Assembly: GCA_031283025.1 (NCBI GenBank)
Contig: JAITCP010000157.1
Location: 1-64,000 of the forward strand
DNA: 64,000 nucleotides
Origin: Spirochaetaceae bacterium
GTDB lineage: Bacteria > Spirochaetota > Spirochaetia > Treponematales > Breznakiellaceae
Direction of reading: 5' to 3'
Each line of letters opens with the position of its first letter. Within the stretch, counting starts at the first letter, position 1. Of the stretch, positions 7,048-15,001 are shown piece by piece. The position numbers were made by a program, and so were the translations under genes. The notes beneath the pieces were generated by a model, which saw only the letters and a program-made list of their open reading frames with translations, did no database searches and was not told the DNA's origin.

Positions 7048-8208
7048 CTAAAACCGCCGGCAGGCACGGACCGAATATGTATTACTCTTCCTACCACCGT
7101 CATACGAATAGCCCCTCTGATTGCCGTCTTTAAACAATTGCGCCCATGCCGCATCCTCATTGTACTGTGTCGAAGACCAATACCACTCATCAGAAAAATT
7201 TCCCACATCTCTTATCATTTTTAGATTGATATACATCAAATCCAGTTCGTTCTTGCTGGGTAAAAACCAGTCCTGGTATCCTCCCAGGCTGAATTGCTGG
7301 CACATCATGGCCGCCCTGCAATTGGCCCTACTTGCTATCTGTGTATTTTCCCTGCCGCTGCCTATGCTGTCCTTAGTCCCGCTTATATCTGTGACACTTG
7401 ACTGCCATTGCGTTTTGCCCAGGTCACGAGGCGCCGCCTCCAGATACCGCCAGTCGTCTGAGTTGTTTCCCTTGTCGTAGAAGACGATCCCTCCCGCCGG
7501 GCCCCTGTCGCCGATTTTGTAAGCTACAGGGGCTGAAGGAGTTGCCGGAGTGGCAGGCGCTTGAACTGGAGCAGGAGTCTGGGCAGGCGTAGTCTGCGCC
7601 GGAATAGGGGCTGGAACGGATGTTCTGCTCCCTCCTCCGCTTGTACCGGAGGCCGTGCCGCTGCCATAACCGGTAGCTTTGCTGTTCACCAGCGCTGTAA
7701 CCGTGGGGCTGTTGGGGATGTTCCGGTTGAACTGGCCTTCAATCTGGGCGCTCTGCACATTCAATGCCCTGACCCGCAGGCGGTACAAATCGCCTATTCG
7801 GGAAACCGCGCCGGAAATAATGATCTGCGCCCCCACCATGCGGCCCAGGGATTGGGCGGTTGCGTCGTCTACCTCGCCGGACATCTGGAAATCCAGTTCC
7901 GCCCGGATAGTGTTAAGCTGCTGCCGGTCAACCACGGAAAAAATCCGGTCATTTACCGTGTTGGCGATAAGTTCGTCAATAATGTACTCCGACAGGGCCG
8001 GATAATCCGACTGAACGTTGAGGATCATCAGCTTGTTGCCCTTTGGAAGCTGCTTGTTAAGGTAATTCGATGTTTCCCTGACTGCCGCGTCCAACTCATC
8101 CGGCGGTGTAACGGTTTGTGCGGAGACGGGAGACGGACTGCCGCCGCAAGTTGAAAGAACGACACAGAATGCGGCGACCGCAAGAATAAAATGTTTTCCG
8201 TTTTTCAT
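7048..8208 (-). CDS. Lipoprotein with CsgG/LpoB-like and DUF1566 (Lcl) domains
   Basis: 386 aa with AAGGAG before the ATG. A hydrophobic leader ends in a lipobox (VVLSTC). Residues ~30-165 resemble the CsgG/LpoB fold (KLMILNVQSDYPALSEYIIDEL...VVDRQQL...LGRMVGAQIIISGAV), often found in periplasmic or outer-membrane assembly lipoproteins. A low-complexity Pro/Ala/Thr linker (about 185-230) precedes a C-terminal DUF1566/Lcl domain starting GDRGPAGGIVFYDKG and ending YSVRACRRF. DUF1566 C-termini are, like SUMF1 domains, known carriers of DGR variable regions, and the last 40 residues contain a suitable run (see 7081-7122). A surface or periplasmic ligand-binding role is inferred. A terminator-like palindrome follows the upstream side at 8304-8335. 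Confidence 0.85.
   Translation of the reverse strand: MKNGKHFILAVAAFCVVLSTCGGSPSPVSAQTVTPPDELDAAVRETSNYLNKQLPKGNKLMILNVQSDYPALSEYIIDELIANTVNDRIFSVVDRQQLNTIRAELDFQMSGEVDDATAQSLGRMVGAQIIISGAVSRIGDLYRLRVRALNVQSAQIEGQFNRNIPNSPTVTALVNSKATGYGSGTASGTSGGGSRTSVPAPIPAQTTPAQTPAPVQAPATPATPSAPVAYKIGDRGPAGGIVFYDKGNNSDDWRYLEAAPRDLGKTQWQSSVTDISGTKDSIGSGRENTQIASRANCRAAMMCQQFSLGGYQDWFLPSKNELDLMYINLKMIRDVGNFSDEWYWSSTQYNEDAAWAQLFKDGNQRGYSYDGGRKSNTYSVRACRRF
7081..7122 (-). other. Possible DGR variable stretch in DUF1566 domain
   Basis: Fourteen codons encoding NQRGYSYDGGRKSN just before the conserved TYSVRACRRF end. Most are of AAY-, TAY-, GRY- or AGR-type that could derive from AAY/AAR codons. Only one copy is present, so there is no internal comparison. 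Confidence 0.3.
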
Positions 8209-8303
8209 ACAATAAACTCCTTTTTTACGCCGCCGTAAGGCGGGCGGGCGACACCCGCAATATATAAAAAAATCTTTTGCGCCAACGGCGCATTATATAT
8301 TAG

Positions 8304-8335
8304 AGTTATTCAAAAACTTCAGTTTTTGAATAATT
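8304..8335. repeat. CTTCAG-core palindrome
   Basis: AGTTATTCAAAAACT-TC-AGTTTTTGAATAATT: a 15-bp stem with one G-T-type mismatch. Lies between two minus-strand genes. Confidence 0.8.
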
Positions 8336-8429
8336 CTATTCTTAAAAAATTAAGAATCATGTTGTTTAAGCCTCATGGCATATTCCTCATTCCCCAGGAA
8401 TTTCTCACAAAGGAGGGGTTTACATTTTT

Positions 8430-9029
8430 TTATGTTTCCTGTATTTTAATCGGCGGCTTTATAAATACATTGAAAACTTTGCTGTTGTTATTAATTTCAA
8501 ACTCCAATTTATCATAGTCATTGTTAAAAGAAGCAGAAATTATATGTTTGCCGTTTTCAATTTTAATGATTTTTTCCTCACCATTTTCCAATTGAAAACT
8601 TTGATTATCAAGCCTTATATCAGCCAATAACGCCGATCCAATAACGCTCTTTAATCGAATAATTTTTATTTGGTTGTTTGGCAAAGGAATGACTGGATCA
8701 CTTTTTTTGGATTCATTGTTTTTCCCTTCCCTTTGATTATCAACTGAAATATCATTTATTCCTAAATGCTTTTTTAACAATGCAGTTTGTTCTTCTGTGT
8801 TTTTTTCTATGCTAAGAATGGTTGTAATAAACCCTCCGCCAACAATATCTGTCAAAAGTCCGCAGAGTGAACCAATTATTACCCCCAAAAAAGCATACTC
8901 GCCAGCCTTCCCATTTAACTGGCCAAGATAATAACCAACAATCCCTCCGGCGATGGCGGACAGAATCAAGTTAATCCAAAGAATCACAACAATGCCATTA
9001 CGAAAAGCCTTTTTTACAAAATCCAACAT
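8430..9029 (-). CDS. Small membrane protein with C-terminal beta domain
   Basis: 199 aa from the ATG at 9029 (AAAGGA site upstream); a longer frame would run into the palindrome-rich element at 9066-9211. Two hydrophobic segments lie near residues 11-33 and 42-65 and are rich in small residues, like a glycine-zipper pair. Then come a polar linker with charged repeats (about 85-110) and a C-terminal ~80-residue domain with alternating hydrophobic residues (IIKIENGKHIISASF) resembling PEGA-type beta modules. Function not recognised. Confidence 0.65.
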   Translation of the reverse strand: MLDFVKKAFRNGIVVILWINLILSAIAGGIVGYYLGQLNGKAGEYAFLGVIIGSLCGLLTDIVGGGFITTILSIEKNTEEQTALLKKHLGINDISVDNQREGKNNESKKSDPVIPLPNNQIKIIRLKSVIGSALLADIRLDNQSFQLENGEEKIIKIENGKHIISASFNNDYDKLEFEINNNSKVFNVFIKPPIKIQET

Positions 9030-9065
9030 ACAATTCCTTTTACGTTTAAAGTCCGTTTGACTATT

Positions 9066-9211
9066 AATTAGAGTTTGTCCATAATGTAGACACATTATGG
9101 ACCCGGACTGGTAGTCCGCGACTGCCTTATAAATCACATTTTCGCAGCATAAAAGCTGCGAAAATGCAAGGTCTGGCCGCAAAGCAACCGACTTTTTGGA
9201 CAGACACTAAT
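9066..9211. mobile_element. MITE-like element of nested hairpins
   Basis: Imperfect terminal inverted repeats (TTAGAGTTTGTCC at the left; GGACAGACACTAA at the right, 11 of 13 positions matching) enclose three hairpins: GTCCATAATGT-AGAC-inverse (9077-9102), CGGACT-GGT-AGTCCG (9105-9119) and CATTTTCGCAGC-ATAAAA-inverse (9137-9166). No protein is encoded. Adjacent TAATTA sequences could be a target duplication. Confidence 0.5.
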
Positions 9212-9236
9212 TAGCGCCAACGGCGCATTTCATACC

Positions 9237-10046
9237 TTACTGCTTTACACCCCGGCGGAAATCAATGTCGGCTTTGCCGTTTGTAATCTGCACATTCTTG
9301 AACAGGAAGTGATCTTGATAAGGGCTCAAACCTATGGTTATGAAAGATAAGGCAGAAGTCCTTTCTTTGCCGTTGCCTAAATGAACCATAATATCCTTTG
9401 CTCCGGTAAAGGTGTAGGATATATATTTGTCACCTTCTTTCGGATAAATCTTGCCCGTTATGGTGCCGTTACTGACGGTTAAGTTACGCAAAGGCGTATC
9501 CACTACAGCGGTAGCGGAGAGGCCCTTCCACCCAATATCAATTTCAGCCTCGCGTCCGTTGTACTCGGCGGGAATATCGGTAACGGTTATGTAACCGGCC
9601 TTTGCCGCATTGTTCCACTGCACCGCCGCCACGCCGTTCTCGAATGTTACCGATTCGAAGACGGCATCGGTACCCATACTAAGCCCACCAGAAGTAGAAT
9701 AGAAGCGGATTTCGATAGCGGGGACGGTATCATTGCCGGCGTAGCCATCGGGCTTGCTAAAGGGGTTGGACAAAAGCGATTTGGCATAATATATCAGCAG
9801 TTTGACTTCGCCATTCTTGACAGCCGTGTCTTCAACAGTAATATCGGATTTTTTCCCTTGGTTGTTGGTGACGGAGATACGGAATACATTCCATGAGACT
9901 AATTTGCCCTCGTACTCCGCAGGGATGCCGGTAATGGTCAAGGTTCCCGGGGGCGCTGTCTCGCCGCCGCCCATACTGGCGCATCCGATAAAAATACATA
10001 CCGCTATAGTGAGCGGTAATCCGATTGTAAACAGTTTGTTTTTCAC
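9237..10046 (-). CDS. Lipoprotein with two repeated beta domains
   Basis: 269 aa. Leader MKNKLFTIGLPLTIAVC... ends in a lipobox (FIGC). Two related modules begin GTLTITGIPAEYEGK and GYITVTDIPAEYNGR and probably form beta-sandwiches. The same opening occurs in other treponemal lipoproteins, usually of unknown function. No catalytic motif seen. Likely outer-membrane or periplasmic face, binding role inferred. Confidence 0.75.
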   Translation of the reverse strand: MKNKLFTIGLPLTIAVCIFIGCASMGGGETAPPGTLTITGIPAEYEGKLVSWNVFRISVTNNQGKKSDITVEDTAVKNGEVKLLIYYAKSLLSNPFSKPDGYAGNDTVPAIEIRFYSTSGGLSMGTDAVFESVTFENGVAAVQWNNAAKAGYITVTDIPAEYNGREAEIDIGWKGLSATAVVDTPLRNLTVSNGTITGKIYPKEGDKYISYTFTGAKDIMVHLGNGKERTSALSFITIGLSPYQDHFLFKNVQITNGKADIDFRRGVKQ

Positions 10047-10137
10047 AACTGTCTCCTTTTTCCGGCCTTAAAACCGGGTAATTGTTTGCCGCCCATACGG
10101 GCAACAATAAACTCAGGCCCCAGTAAGAAGCCAATAG

Positions 10138-10242
10138 ACTTGTTCAAGAACCCGGTTGGTTCTTGAACAAGTTAAGCAAAATACTGCGTATTTTGCAGTT
10201 TTTAATAGGAAGTTGTTCAGAAACTGAAGTTTCTAAACAACT
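10138..10242. repeat. Composite palindromic repeat, copy 2
   Basis: Same three hairpins in the same order as at 130-233. The first arm pair is unchanged (ACTTGTTCAAGAACC, loop CGGTT). The last hairpin has AGTTGTTCAGAAACT/AGTTTCTAAACAACT, where an A-T pair of copy 1 has become a G-C pair. Confidence 0.85.
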
Positions 10243-10273
10243 CTAATGGTTTACAGTGTTAAATACCTCTGTT

Positions 10274-10438
10274 TCAGGATTTGAGCTTTGTGCCGCCGTC
10301 AGATGCCTTTTTTCGATTTTCACGGGTTACCGTAATAACTGTTTTGTTCCCGTGTTTTTCCGTATTAACCGCCTTTAGGCCAAGCTCTTTTAGGGCTATT
10401 TCCATAGGTTTGTAGCGGCCATTGTTGTAATATTTCAT
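10274..10438 (-). CDS. 54-codon ORF beside a regulator
   Basis: ATG at 10438 preceded by AGGGAG, ending with TGA at 10274. The product begins MKYYNNGRYKPMEIALKELG and is very basic at its C-terminus. It is read divergently from the Xre regulator at 10651, and the palindromic operator lies just before its start, so it may be the regulated partner. Family unknown; it could be a small antitoxin or regulator-linked peptide. The codon pattern is reasonable but the length gives weak support. Confidence 0.45.
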   Translation of the reverse strand: MKYYNNGRYKPMEIALKELGLKAVNTEKHGNKTVITVTRENRKKASDGGTKLKS

Positions 10439-10454
10439 AAAAACTCCCTTGCTA

Positions 10455-10487
10455 TGCTATAATAGCATTAAATATTCTATTATAGCA
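10455..10487. promoter_or_regulatory. Palindromic operator/promoter
   Basis: Perfect inverted repeat TGCTATAATAG / CTATTATAGCA (10455-10465 and 10477-10487) spaced by 11 bases. The left arm contains TATAAT, a perfect -10 match, so a bound dimer would cover a promoter. It lies between the 54-codon ORF (minus) and the Xre gene (plus). Confidence 0.6.
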
Positions 10488-10650
10488 AGTAATTATGGTG
10501 AAAATCTAACTGAAAAAAATGACAAACCCCGCCGCAGAGCGGCTAAACTTGACCCATCAGGTAGTATGCAAAACAACATATTAATGACGAAATACCGCAT
10601 ATTTGAGTATTTGTCAATTACAGTATGCTATTTAGCTCCATATTATAGTT

Positions 10651-10992
10651 ATGGTTTTCAAGGATAACCTGAAATCAGAACTTTCCTATAAAAATGTAAT
10701 GGTCAAGGAACTTGCGGCAGTAACGGGGATAAGCAAAAAGACGCTTGATAATTACCTTAACGTCCGGGGGAATATGCCCTCCGCCGATGTTGCAGTCAAA
10801 ATCGCCCAGGCATTGGGGGTTACGGTGGAATACCTCGTAACGGGCGAGGAAATAACCCCTGCCAGACTGTCTCAAGGCCCCGAAATTAAGGAATTAATAC
10901 AGGATTTTAAGCAGTTAAACGGGGAAGACCGGCAATTGATCAAGGACATACTACAATTACTTAAGGCCAAAGAGAAAAAGAATACCCAGTAA
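10651..10992 (+). CDS. Xre-family helix-turn-helix regulator
   Basis: 113 aa. An HTH_3 domain fills residues ~8-65 (VKELAAVTGISKKTLDNYL, then ADVAVKIAQALGVTVEYLVTG), followed by a helical tail (IKELIQDFKQLNGEDRQLI) typical of phage-like and chromosomal Xre repressors, which dimerise through it. No strong RBS precedes the ATG, so the start is uncertain. The palindrome at 10455-10487 is a natural autoregulatory site. A second Xre gene follows 56 bases downstream. Confidence 0.85.
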   Translation: MVFKDNLKSELSYKNVMVKELAAVTGISKKTLDNYLNVRGNMPSADVAVKIAQALGVTVEYLVTGEEITPARLSQGPEIKELIQDFKQLNGEDRQLIKDILQLLKAKEKKNTQ

Positions 10993-11048
10993 CAGGTACG
11001 CCGCGTTCTTCCGGTTAATGCCCCTTGCGCTGAAAATTTATTGGTTTT

Positions 11049-11435
11049 ATGCGAAACTTTATGTACGTTATGGAACAGACTTACGGAGAACGGCTGGCGG
11101 CCGCATTGAAACTCAGGAAATTAAAACAGGCGGATTTAGCCAAACAACTCAAAATCGCTCAAACCGCTGTTTCCAAAATCATCAACGGAGCCCAATATCT
11201 TGATTTTGATTTAGCGGTAAAAGCCTGTGAAATTCTGGAAATTTCCCTGAATTGGCTGGCCTATGGTACAGACAAGGAGCCCAAACAGCCATATTATCGT
11301 GATCCTGAAAGACAACGGATTGAATATCTAATGTCCATAATGGAAAAAGCGGAATACCCTCTGGTTATTGTGGCCATGGAAGAAATAATTGAGATAAGAT
11401 TTAAGGATTCCGCGGCAAAAACCGGTAATCGTTAG
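11049..11435 (+). CDS. Xre-family helix-turn-helix regulator
   Basis: 128 aa with HTH at about residues 10-70 (GERLAAALKLRKLKQADLA...AQTAVSKIINGAQ...DLAVKACEILEISLNWLAYG). The start may instead be the third Met (MEQTYGERL). The C-terminal part (EYLMSIMEKAEYPLVIVAME) is helical, perhaps for dimerisation. Its end overlaps the convergent M23 peptidase by four bases. Target unknown. Confidence 0.85.
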   Translation: MRNFMYVMEQTYGERLAAALKLRKLKQADLAKQLKIAQTAVSKIINGAQYLDFDLAVKACEILEISLNWLAYGTDKEPKQPYYRDPERQRIEYLMSIMEKAEYPLVIVAMEEIIEIRFKDSAAKTGNR

Positions 11436-12418
11436 CGCAGTACCGTCCGGGGGTTAATGGAAGAACCGTTCTTGTATACCGTAAAATGGAGGTGTGGGCC
11501 GGTACTCTGCCCGGTGCTGCCCACATACCCGATGATATCATCTGTAGTTACATAGGTTCCGCCTCTGGTGGCGAAAGACTCCATGTGGCCGTAAAGGGTA
11601 CGGTAACCGCCGGAGTGGTTAATGAGCACAAAATTACCGTATACATTGTCATAGCCTACAGAAATAACCTGCCCGGCCATTGCGGCTTTTATGGGAGTTC
11701 CGGTTGTCGCAGCTATATCCAGCCCGTCATGGAGAGAGCGGCCTCCGGAAATGGGATTACGGCGATAGCCGTAATAAGAGGTAATTCGCCCTTGAACCGG
11801 CCATACCATGATATAATTGCTAACTACGCTGCCGCCGTTGCTGCTGCTGCTAACTACCCGTTCTTCCTCCCATGCGATAGTTGCACCCGGAATGAAAAGA
11901 TTGGTATTGGGATTAATATTGTCTGAAAAAAGTTCGTTGGCTACCCGAATTTCGACAATCTCTGCCTTATGTTTTGTCGCAATTCCGCTGAGGGTATCCC
12001 CTTTTTTTACAACATAGAACACCCCATCCTGATTGGGTACCCGAAGCACCTTGCCTATTTGCAAAGTTCTGCTGTTTTTTATGTTGTTTACTGCCATTAA
12101 GGTGCTGGTAGAAAGCCCGAATTGTTGGGCTACACCCCCCGGTACATCGCCTTCTTTAACCGTGTAAGAAGAAAAGAGCAGCATCTTGGGCTGGTTTAAC
12201 TCTTTTGGTTCGGACAATCCTTCAGTTTCCAGAGAAACAAGCTCAACCGGAACATCCCTGTCCGGGCCGCCGATACCTTCTTCAGAGATAATTTCCGGGG
12301 CAGGGACACTCTTTCCCTGTCCTACAAGCAAGAAAAATACCAATATTATTCCTGCCGTGCCCATGACAACCTTTACCGCCCTCATGGTAATAGCAAATCT
12401 TTTAAAAAGAATCAACAT
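11432..12418 (-). CDS. LysM-M23 cell-wall peptidase
   Basis: 328 aa with an N-terminal membrane anchor or uncleaved signal (about residues 13-34). Two LysM peptidoglycan-binding motifs follow (YTVKEGDVPGGVAQQFGLS; YVVKKGDTLSGIATKHKAE). The C-terminal LytM/M23 domain keeps the zinc ligands in GGRSLHDGLDIA and GPHLHFTVY, so it is probably an active endopeptidase or envelope-remodelling factor in the periplasm. The proline/glutamate-rich stretch after the anchor looks like a spacer. Convergent with the Xre gene. Confidence 0.9.
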   Translation of the reverse strand: MLILFKRFAITMRAVKVVMGTAGIILVFFLLVGQGKSVPAPEIISEEGIGGPDRDVPVELVSLETEGLSEPKELNQPKMLLFSSYTVKEGDVPGGVAQQFGLSTSTLMAVNNIKNSRTLQIGKVLRVPNQDGVFYVVKKGDTLSGIATKHKAEIVEIRVANELFSDNINPNTNLFIPGATIAWEEERVVSSSSNGGSVVSNYIMVWPVQGRITSYYGYRRNPISGGRSLHDGLDIAATTGTPIKAAMAGQVISVGYDNVYGNFVLINHSGGYRTLYGHMESFATRGGTYVTTDDIIGYVGSTGQSTGPHLHFTVYKNGSSINPRTVLR

Positions 12419-12549
12419 TTTATTCCTGTTTGGGCATAAAACATACCCTTCGTATTATTTCGGCACATTATACTATAAACTATAACATATACATTGTACC
12501 ACATCTTAATTTGTTTGGGAAGCCCCCTGCGTACATTTTACAGCTATTT

Positions 12550-13086
12550 TTACCGGTTTTCAAACAAATTCAACATATCCCGGATTTCTGCCGCCCTTTC
12601 ATAGTTTTCCATGGCGATTACTTCGTCCAATTCCGCTTTTAGCAGCCTTTTTTGGGTTTCCTGGTCTGCCTGAACCGATCCGGTCAGGTCTTCTGCCAGT
12701 ATGCCCACTTCATTTACCACCTTTTCAGCAATATATATCGGACATTTGCATCGAACCGCTAAAGCCAGGGCGTCGGAAGGCCGGGAATCCAGCGTTAAGC
12801 GCCCTCCTGCGGGTTTGGAAAATACCATCCGCCCATAAAATGTATTATCTTTTAGTTCTGTTATTTCTACACAGATAAGTTTGAAGTCCGCTGTTTTGGT
12901 CAGATTGTGGAGTAAATCTATCGTTAATGGCCGGGATACAGTAACTCCGCCAAAACCAATAAGTATGGCATGGGCCTCCGCTTGGCCTATAAAGACGGGC
13001 ACCGAAAATTCTGATTCCAGGGGCTTTATTAGCACTACATACCCGTCTCCCGTTTCTGCTATACCCCAGATTTCTGCTTCTAACAT
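12550..13086 (-). CDS. Bifunctional nuclease-domain (DUF151) protein with UVR motif
   Basis: 178 aa. Residues 1-130 match the DUF151/BFN fold (EAHAILIGFGGVTVSRPLTIDLL, then RLTLDSRPSDALALAVR). The C-terminus carries a UvrB/UvrC-type UVR helix-hairpin (DEVIAMENYERAAEIRDML). The combination is common in spirochaetes and other bacteria, with nuclease activity shown for plant members only. Its ATG overlaps the stop of the upstream prenyl synthase as TAATG, indicating translational coupling. Confidence 0.9.
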   Translation of the reverse strand: MLEAEIWGIAETGDGYVVLIKPLESEFSVPVFIGQAEAHAILIGFGGVTVSRPLTIDLLHNLTKTADFKLICVEITELKDNTFYGRMVFSKPAGGRLTLDSRPSDALALAVRCKCPIYIAEKVVNEVGILAEDLTGSVQADQETQKRLLKAELDEVIAMENYERAAEIRDMLNLFENR

Positions 13087-14162
13087 TACAATAACCGCTC
13101 CGTTAATCCCGTAAGGAGTTTTTTTGCGCCGGCGTTTTCCGCCGGAAGTTCGGAAAAAAATGCTCCTGCCTGGTTTATTAAGGCTTTTCCCTGCCTTTCC
13201 GCTTCTGCTAAAATGCCAGCTTCTTCCAGCGCTCCGGCTAATGCTTCCACTTCCGGAACAGTTGCCCCCCCCGCTTTGGCGGCCATGAAACAGCGAGAGA
13301 CAAATTCCGCCCGTTGAATCCGCTTTACTCCGGCATCCGGGCCTGTGCCGCTTCCATGCAAAAACAGAAGCACCGGCAGGCTTTTCTTCCCCTCAACCAC
13401 ATCATCTCCACGCGTTTTCCCCGGAATTCCGGTACTTAAGTTTTTCACGTCGTCAAGGATTTGAAAGCCCACTCCAAGTTTTTGGGCTGCTTCACCAAGG
13501 GATGCGGTAAGGCTCTCGTCAGGAATTGTGTTTTGAACGGCTCCGGCAATTTCTGCTCCCAGAAGAGCGGCAAACCGTGCAAGACAGCCCGTTTTGAGGC
13601 CGCACATAAGCATATAATCTTCCAGGGAAGGAGTAAAGGCCGGATCCCGGTGCCAGGCAATATCCATGGATTGTCCCAAGTGGAGTAAGCGTAAATGAGC
13701 AGCGTAGAGTTTCCAGATACGAATTTGTGCCTGGGGTTCACCGTTCCAATTTTCCAAATCCATAAAGGGCAAGAAGTAAAGAAAAGAACCTGAGTTGATC
13801 GCCGTGTCGTTTCCGTACAGTAGGTGGATTGCCGCCTTACCCCGCCGCTCGGTGGACTCGTCTTCAAGATCGTCATGAATTAAACTTGCATTATGAGGAA
13901 ATTCTACCAATCCTAGCAAGGGTATCGCCGCATCACCACCGCCCAGAGCCTGGCAAATCAAGTGGGCCAACAGAGGCCGCCAGCGTTTTCCTCCACGACT
14001 AAAAAGGTCAAGCCCCGGCTCCAGCAGTTCCCTGGCGAGTTCCGGCCTTGGGCTAATGTTTGGAAACATTTTAACCCACCAGGAAGCATCAGGGGTTTGT
14101 GGAAGCGTTTTATTAAGGGAGGCTTCTATTTTTTGGAGCTCTGTGGTATACTCCCTATCCAT
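13086..14162 (-). CDS. Polyprenyl (trans-isoprenyl) diphosphate synthase
   Basis: 358 aa. The first aspartate-rich motif is present as LIHDDLEDES (DDxxD form) and the second as ILDDVKN, where the usual last Asp is Asn. Such enzymes condense isopentenyl diphosphate with allylic diphosphates in the cytoplasm; product chain length cannot be read from the sequence. The protein is somewhat longer than FPP synthases (about 300 aa), with a Pro/Trp-rich N-terminal extension. It shares a 14-bp gap with the divergent rlmE gene, so their promoters overlap. Confidence 0.88.
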   Translation of the reverse strand: MDREYTTELQKIEASLNKTLPQTPDASWWVKMFPNISPRPELARELLEPGLDLFSRGGKRWRPLLAHLICQALGGGDAAIPLLGLVEFPHNASLIHDDLEDESTERRGKAAIHLLYGNDTAINSGSFLYFLPFMDLENWNGEPQAQIRIWKLYAAHLRLLHLGQSMDIAWHRDPAFTPSLEDYMLMCGLKTGCLARFAALLGAEIAGAVQNTIPDESLTASLGEAAQKLGVGFQILDDVKNLSTGIPGKTRGDDVVEGKKSLPVLLFLHGSGTGPDAGVKRIQRAEFVSRCFMAAKAGGATVPEVEALAGALEEAGILAEAERQGKALINQAGAFFSELPAENAGAKKLLTGLTERLL

Positions 14163-14176
14163 AAATTAAATGTATC

Positions 14177-14872
14177 ATGGCATCTTATGAAAAGCCAGAT
14201 TTTTGGGCGCTTAAAGCTCAAAAAGAAGGGTATCCTGCCCGTTCGGTTTACAAACTCAAGGAAATCGATGACAAGTATCATCTTTTTAAACCGGGAACAA
14301 GCCGGCTTGTTCCAGGCTTGCCTGAGCCGGGTATACGGATTTTAGAGTTGGGCGCTGCTCCGGGAAGCTGGAGCCTCTATGTGCTGCGCTTGTACGCAAA
14401 AACCGGAAAACCAGCCGCTTTGCCCGGGGGCAGGTCTGGTTCCGCAGAAAATGCTATCTTACTGGCGGCGGCGGATTTACTTCCCCTTTCCCGGCGTTTT
14501 GACGGCGGTCTCTTTGACCGGAAGGATTTTTTCTTTATTCAGGGCGATTTTACGGAGAGTGCGGTAAAGGGCGAACTTACCCGCCGGGGGCCCTATACAA
14601 CGATTATCAGTGATGCTGCTCCCGCAACAACCGGCATCCGGACCGTAGACACCCTGCGCTCGCTGGCCCTGGCGGAGGAAGTTGTTTTGTCCTATGCGGA
14701 AAAAAGCCTTGCGCCCGGTGGGAATTTGGCGCTCAAGGTTTTTCAGGGGGCGGACACCGCTGCCCTGCTCAAACGGCTAAGGGAGCAATTTAATAACGTA
14801 AAAAGTTTTAAACCTGTCGCCTGCCGCAGTGATTCCTTTGAAACGTATTATATCGGGCTTGGAAAAAGGTAA
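14177..14872 (+). CDS. rlmE: 23S rRNA 2'-O-ribose methyltransferase (RlmE/FtsJ family)
   Basis: 231 aa. Typical N-terminus (YPARSVYKLKEIDDKYHLF), SAM-binding loop ILELGAAPGSWSLYVL, then ISDAAPATTG (catalytic Asp) and LALKVFQG (catalytic Lys), ending with SFETYYIGLG. Together these give the K-D-K-E set of FtsJ. Family members methylate U2552 of 23S rRNA in the late 50S subunit. An insertion of about 25 residues between the SAM loop and the Asp motif makes it longer than E. coli RlmE (209 aa). Confidence 0.9.
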   Translation: MASYEKPDFWALKAQKEGYPARSVYKLKEIDDKYHLFKPGTSRLVPGLPEPGIRILELGAAPGSWSLYVLRLYAKTGKPAALPGGRSGSAENAILLAAADLLPLSRRFDGGLFDRKDFFFIQGDFTESAVKGELTRRGPYTTIISDAAPATTGIRTVDTLRSLALAEEVVLSYAEKSLAPGGNLALKVFQGADTAALLKRLREQFNNVKSFKPVACRSDSFETYYIGLGKR

Positions 14873-14877
14873 TAGGA

Positions 14878-14909
14878 AGTTATTTGAAAACTGAAATTTC
14901 AAAATAACT
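14878..14909. repeat. CTGAA-core palindrome, degenerate
   Basis: AGTTATTTGAAAACT-GA-AATTTCAAAATAACT, a decayed member of the family, directly after the stop of rlmE, where it may also act as a terminator. Confidence 0.7.
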
Positions 14910-15001
14910 CTAATATGTACACCGATGTAAAAAACGGTTATACTTTATGATAGACAGGATTATAAAAGACTATTTTTAAAAAGTCGATTATGGAGGTTTT
15001 T

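Noticed and set aside
10449..10667. 72-codon ORF before the Xre gene
   Set aside because: Runs across the operator palindrome, has no RBS and overlaps the Xre start.
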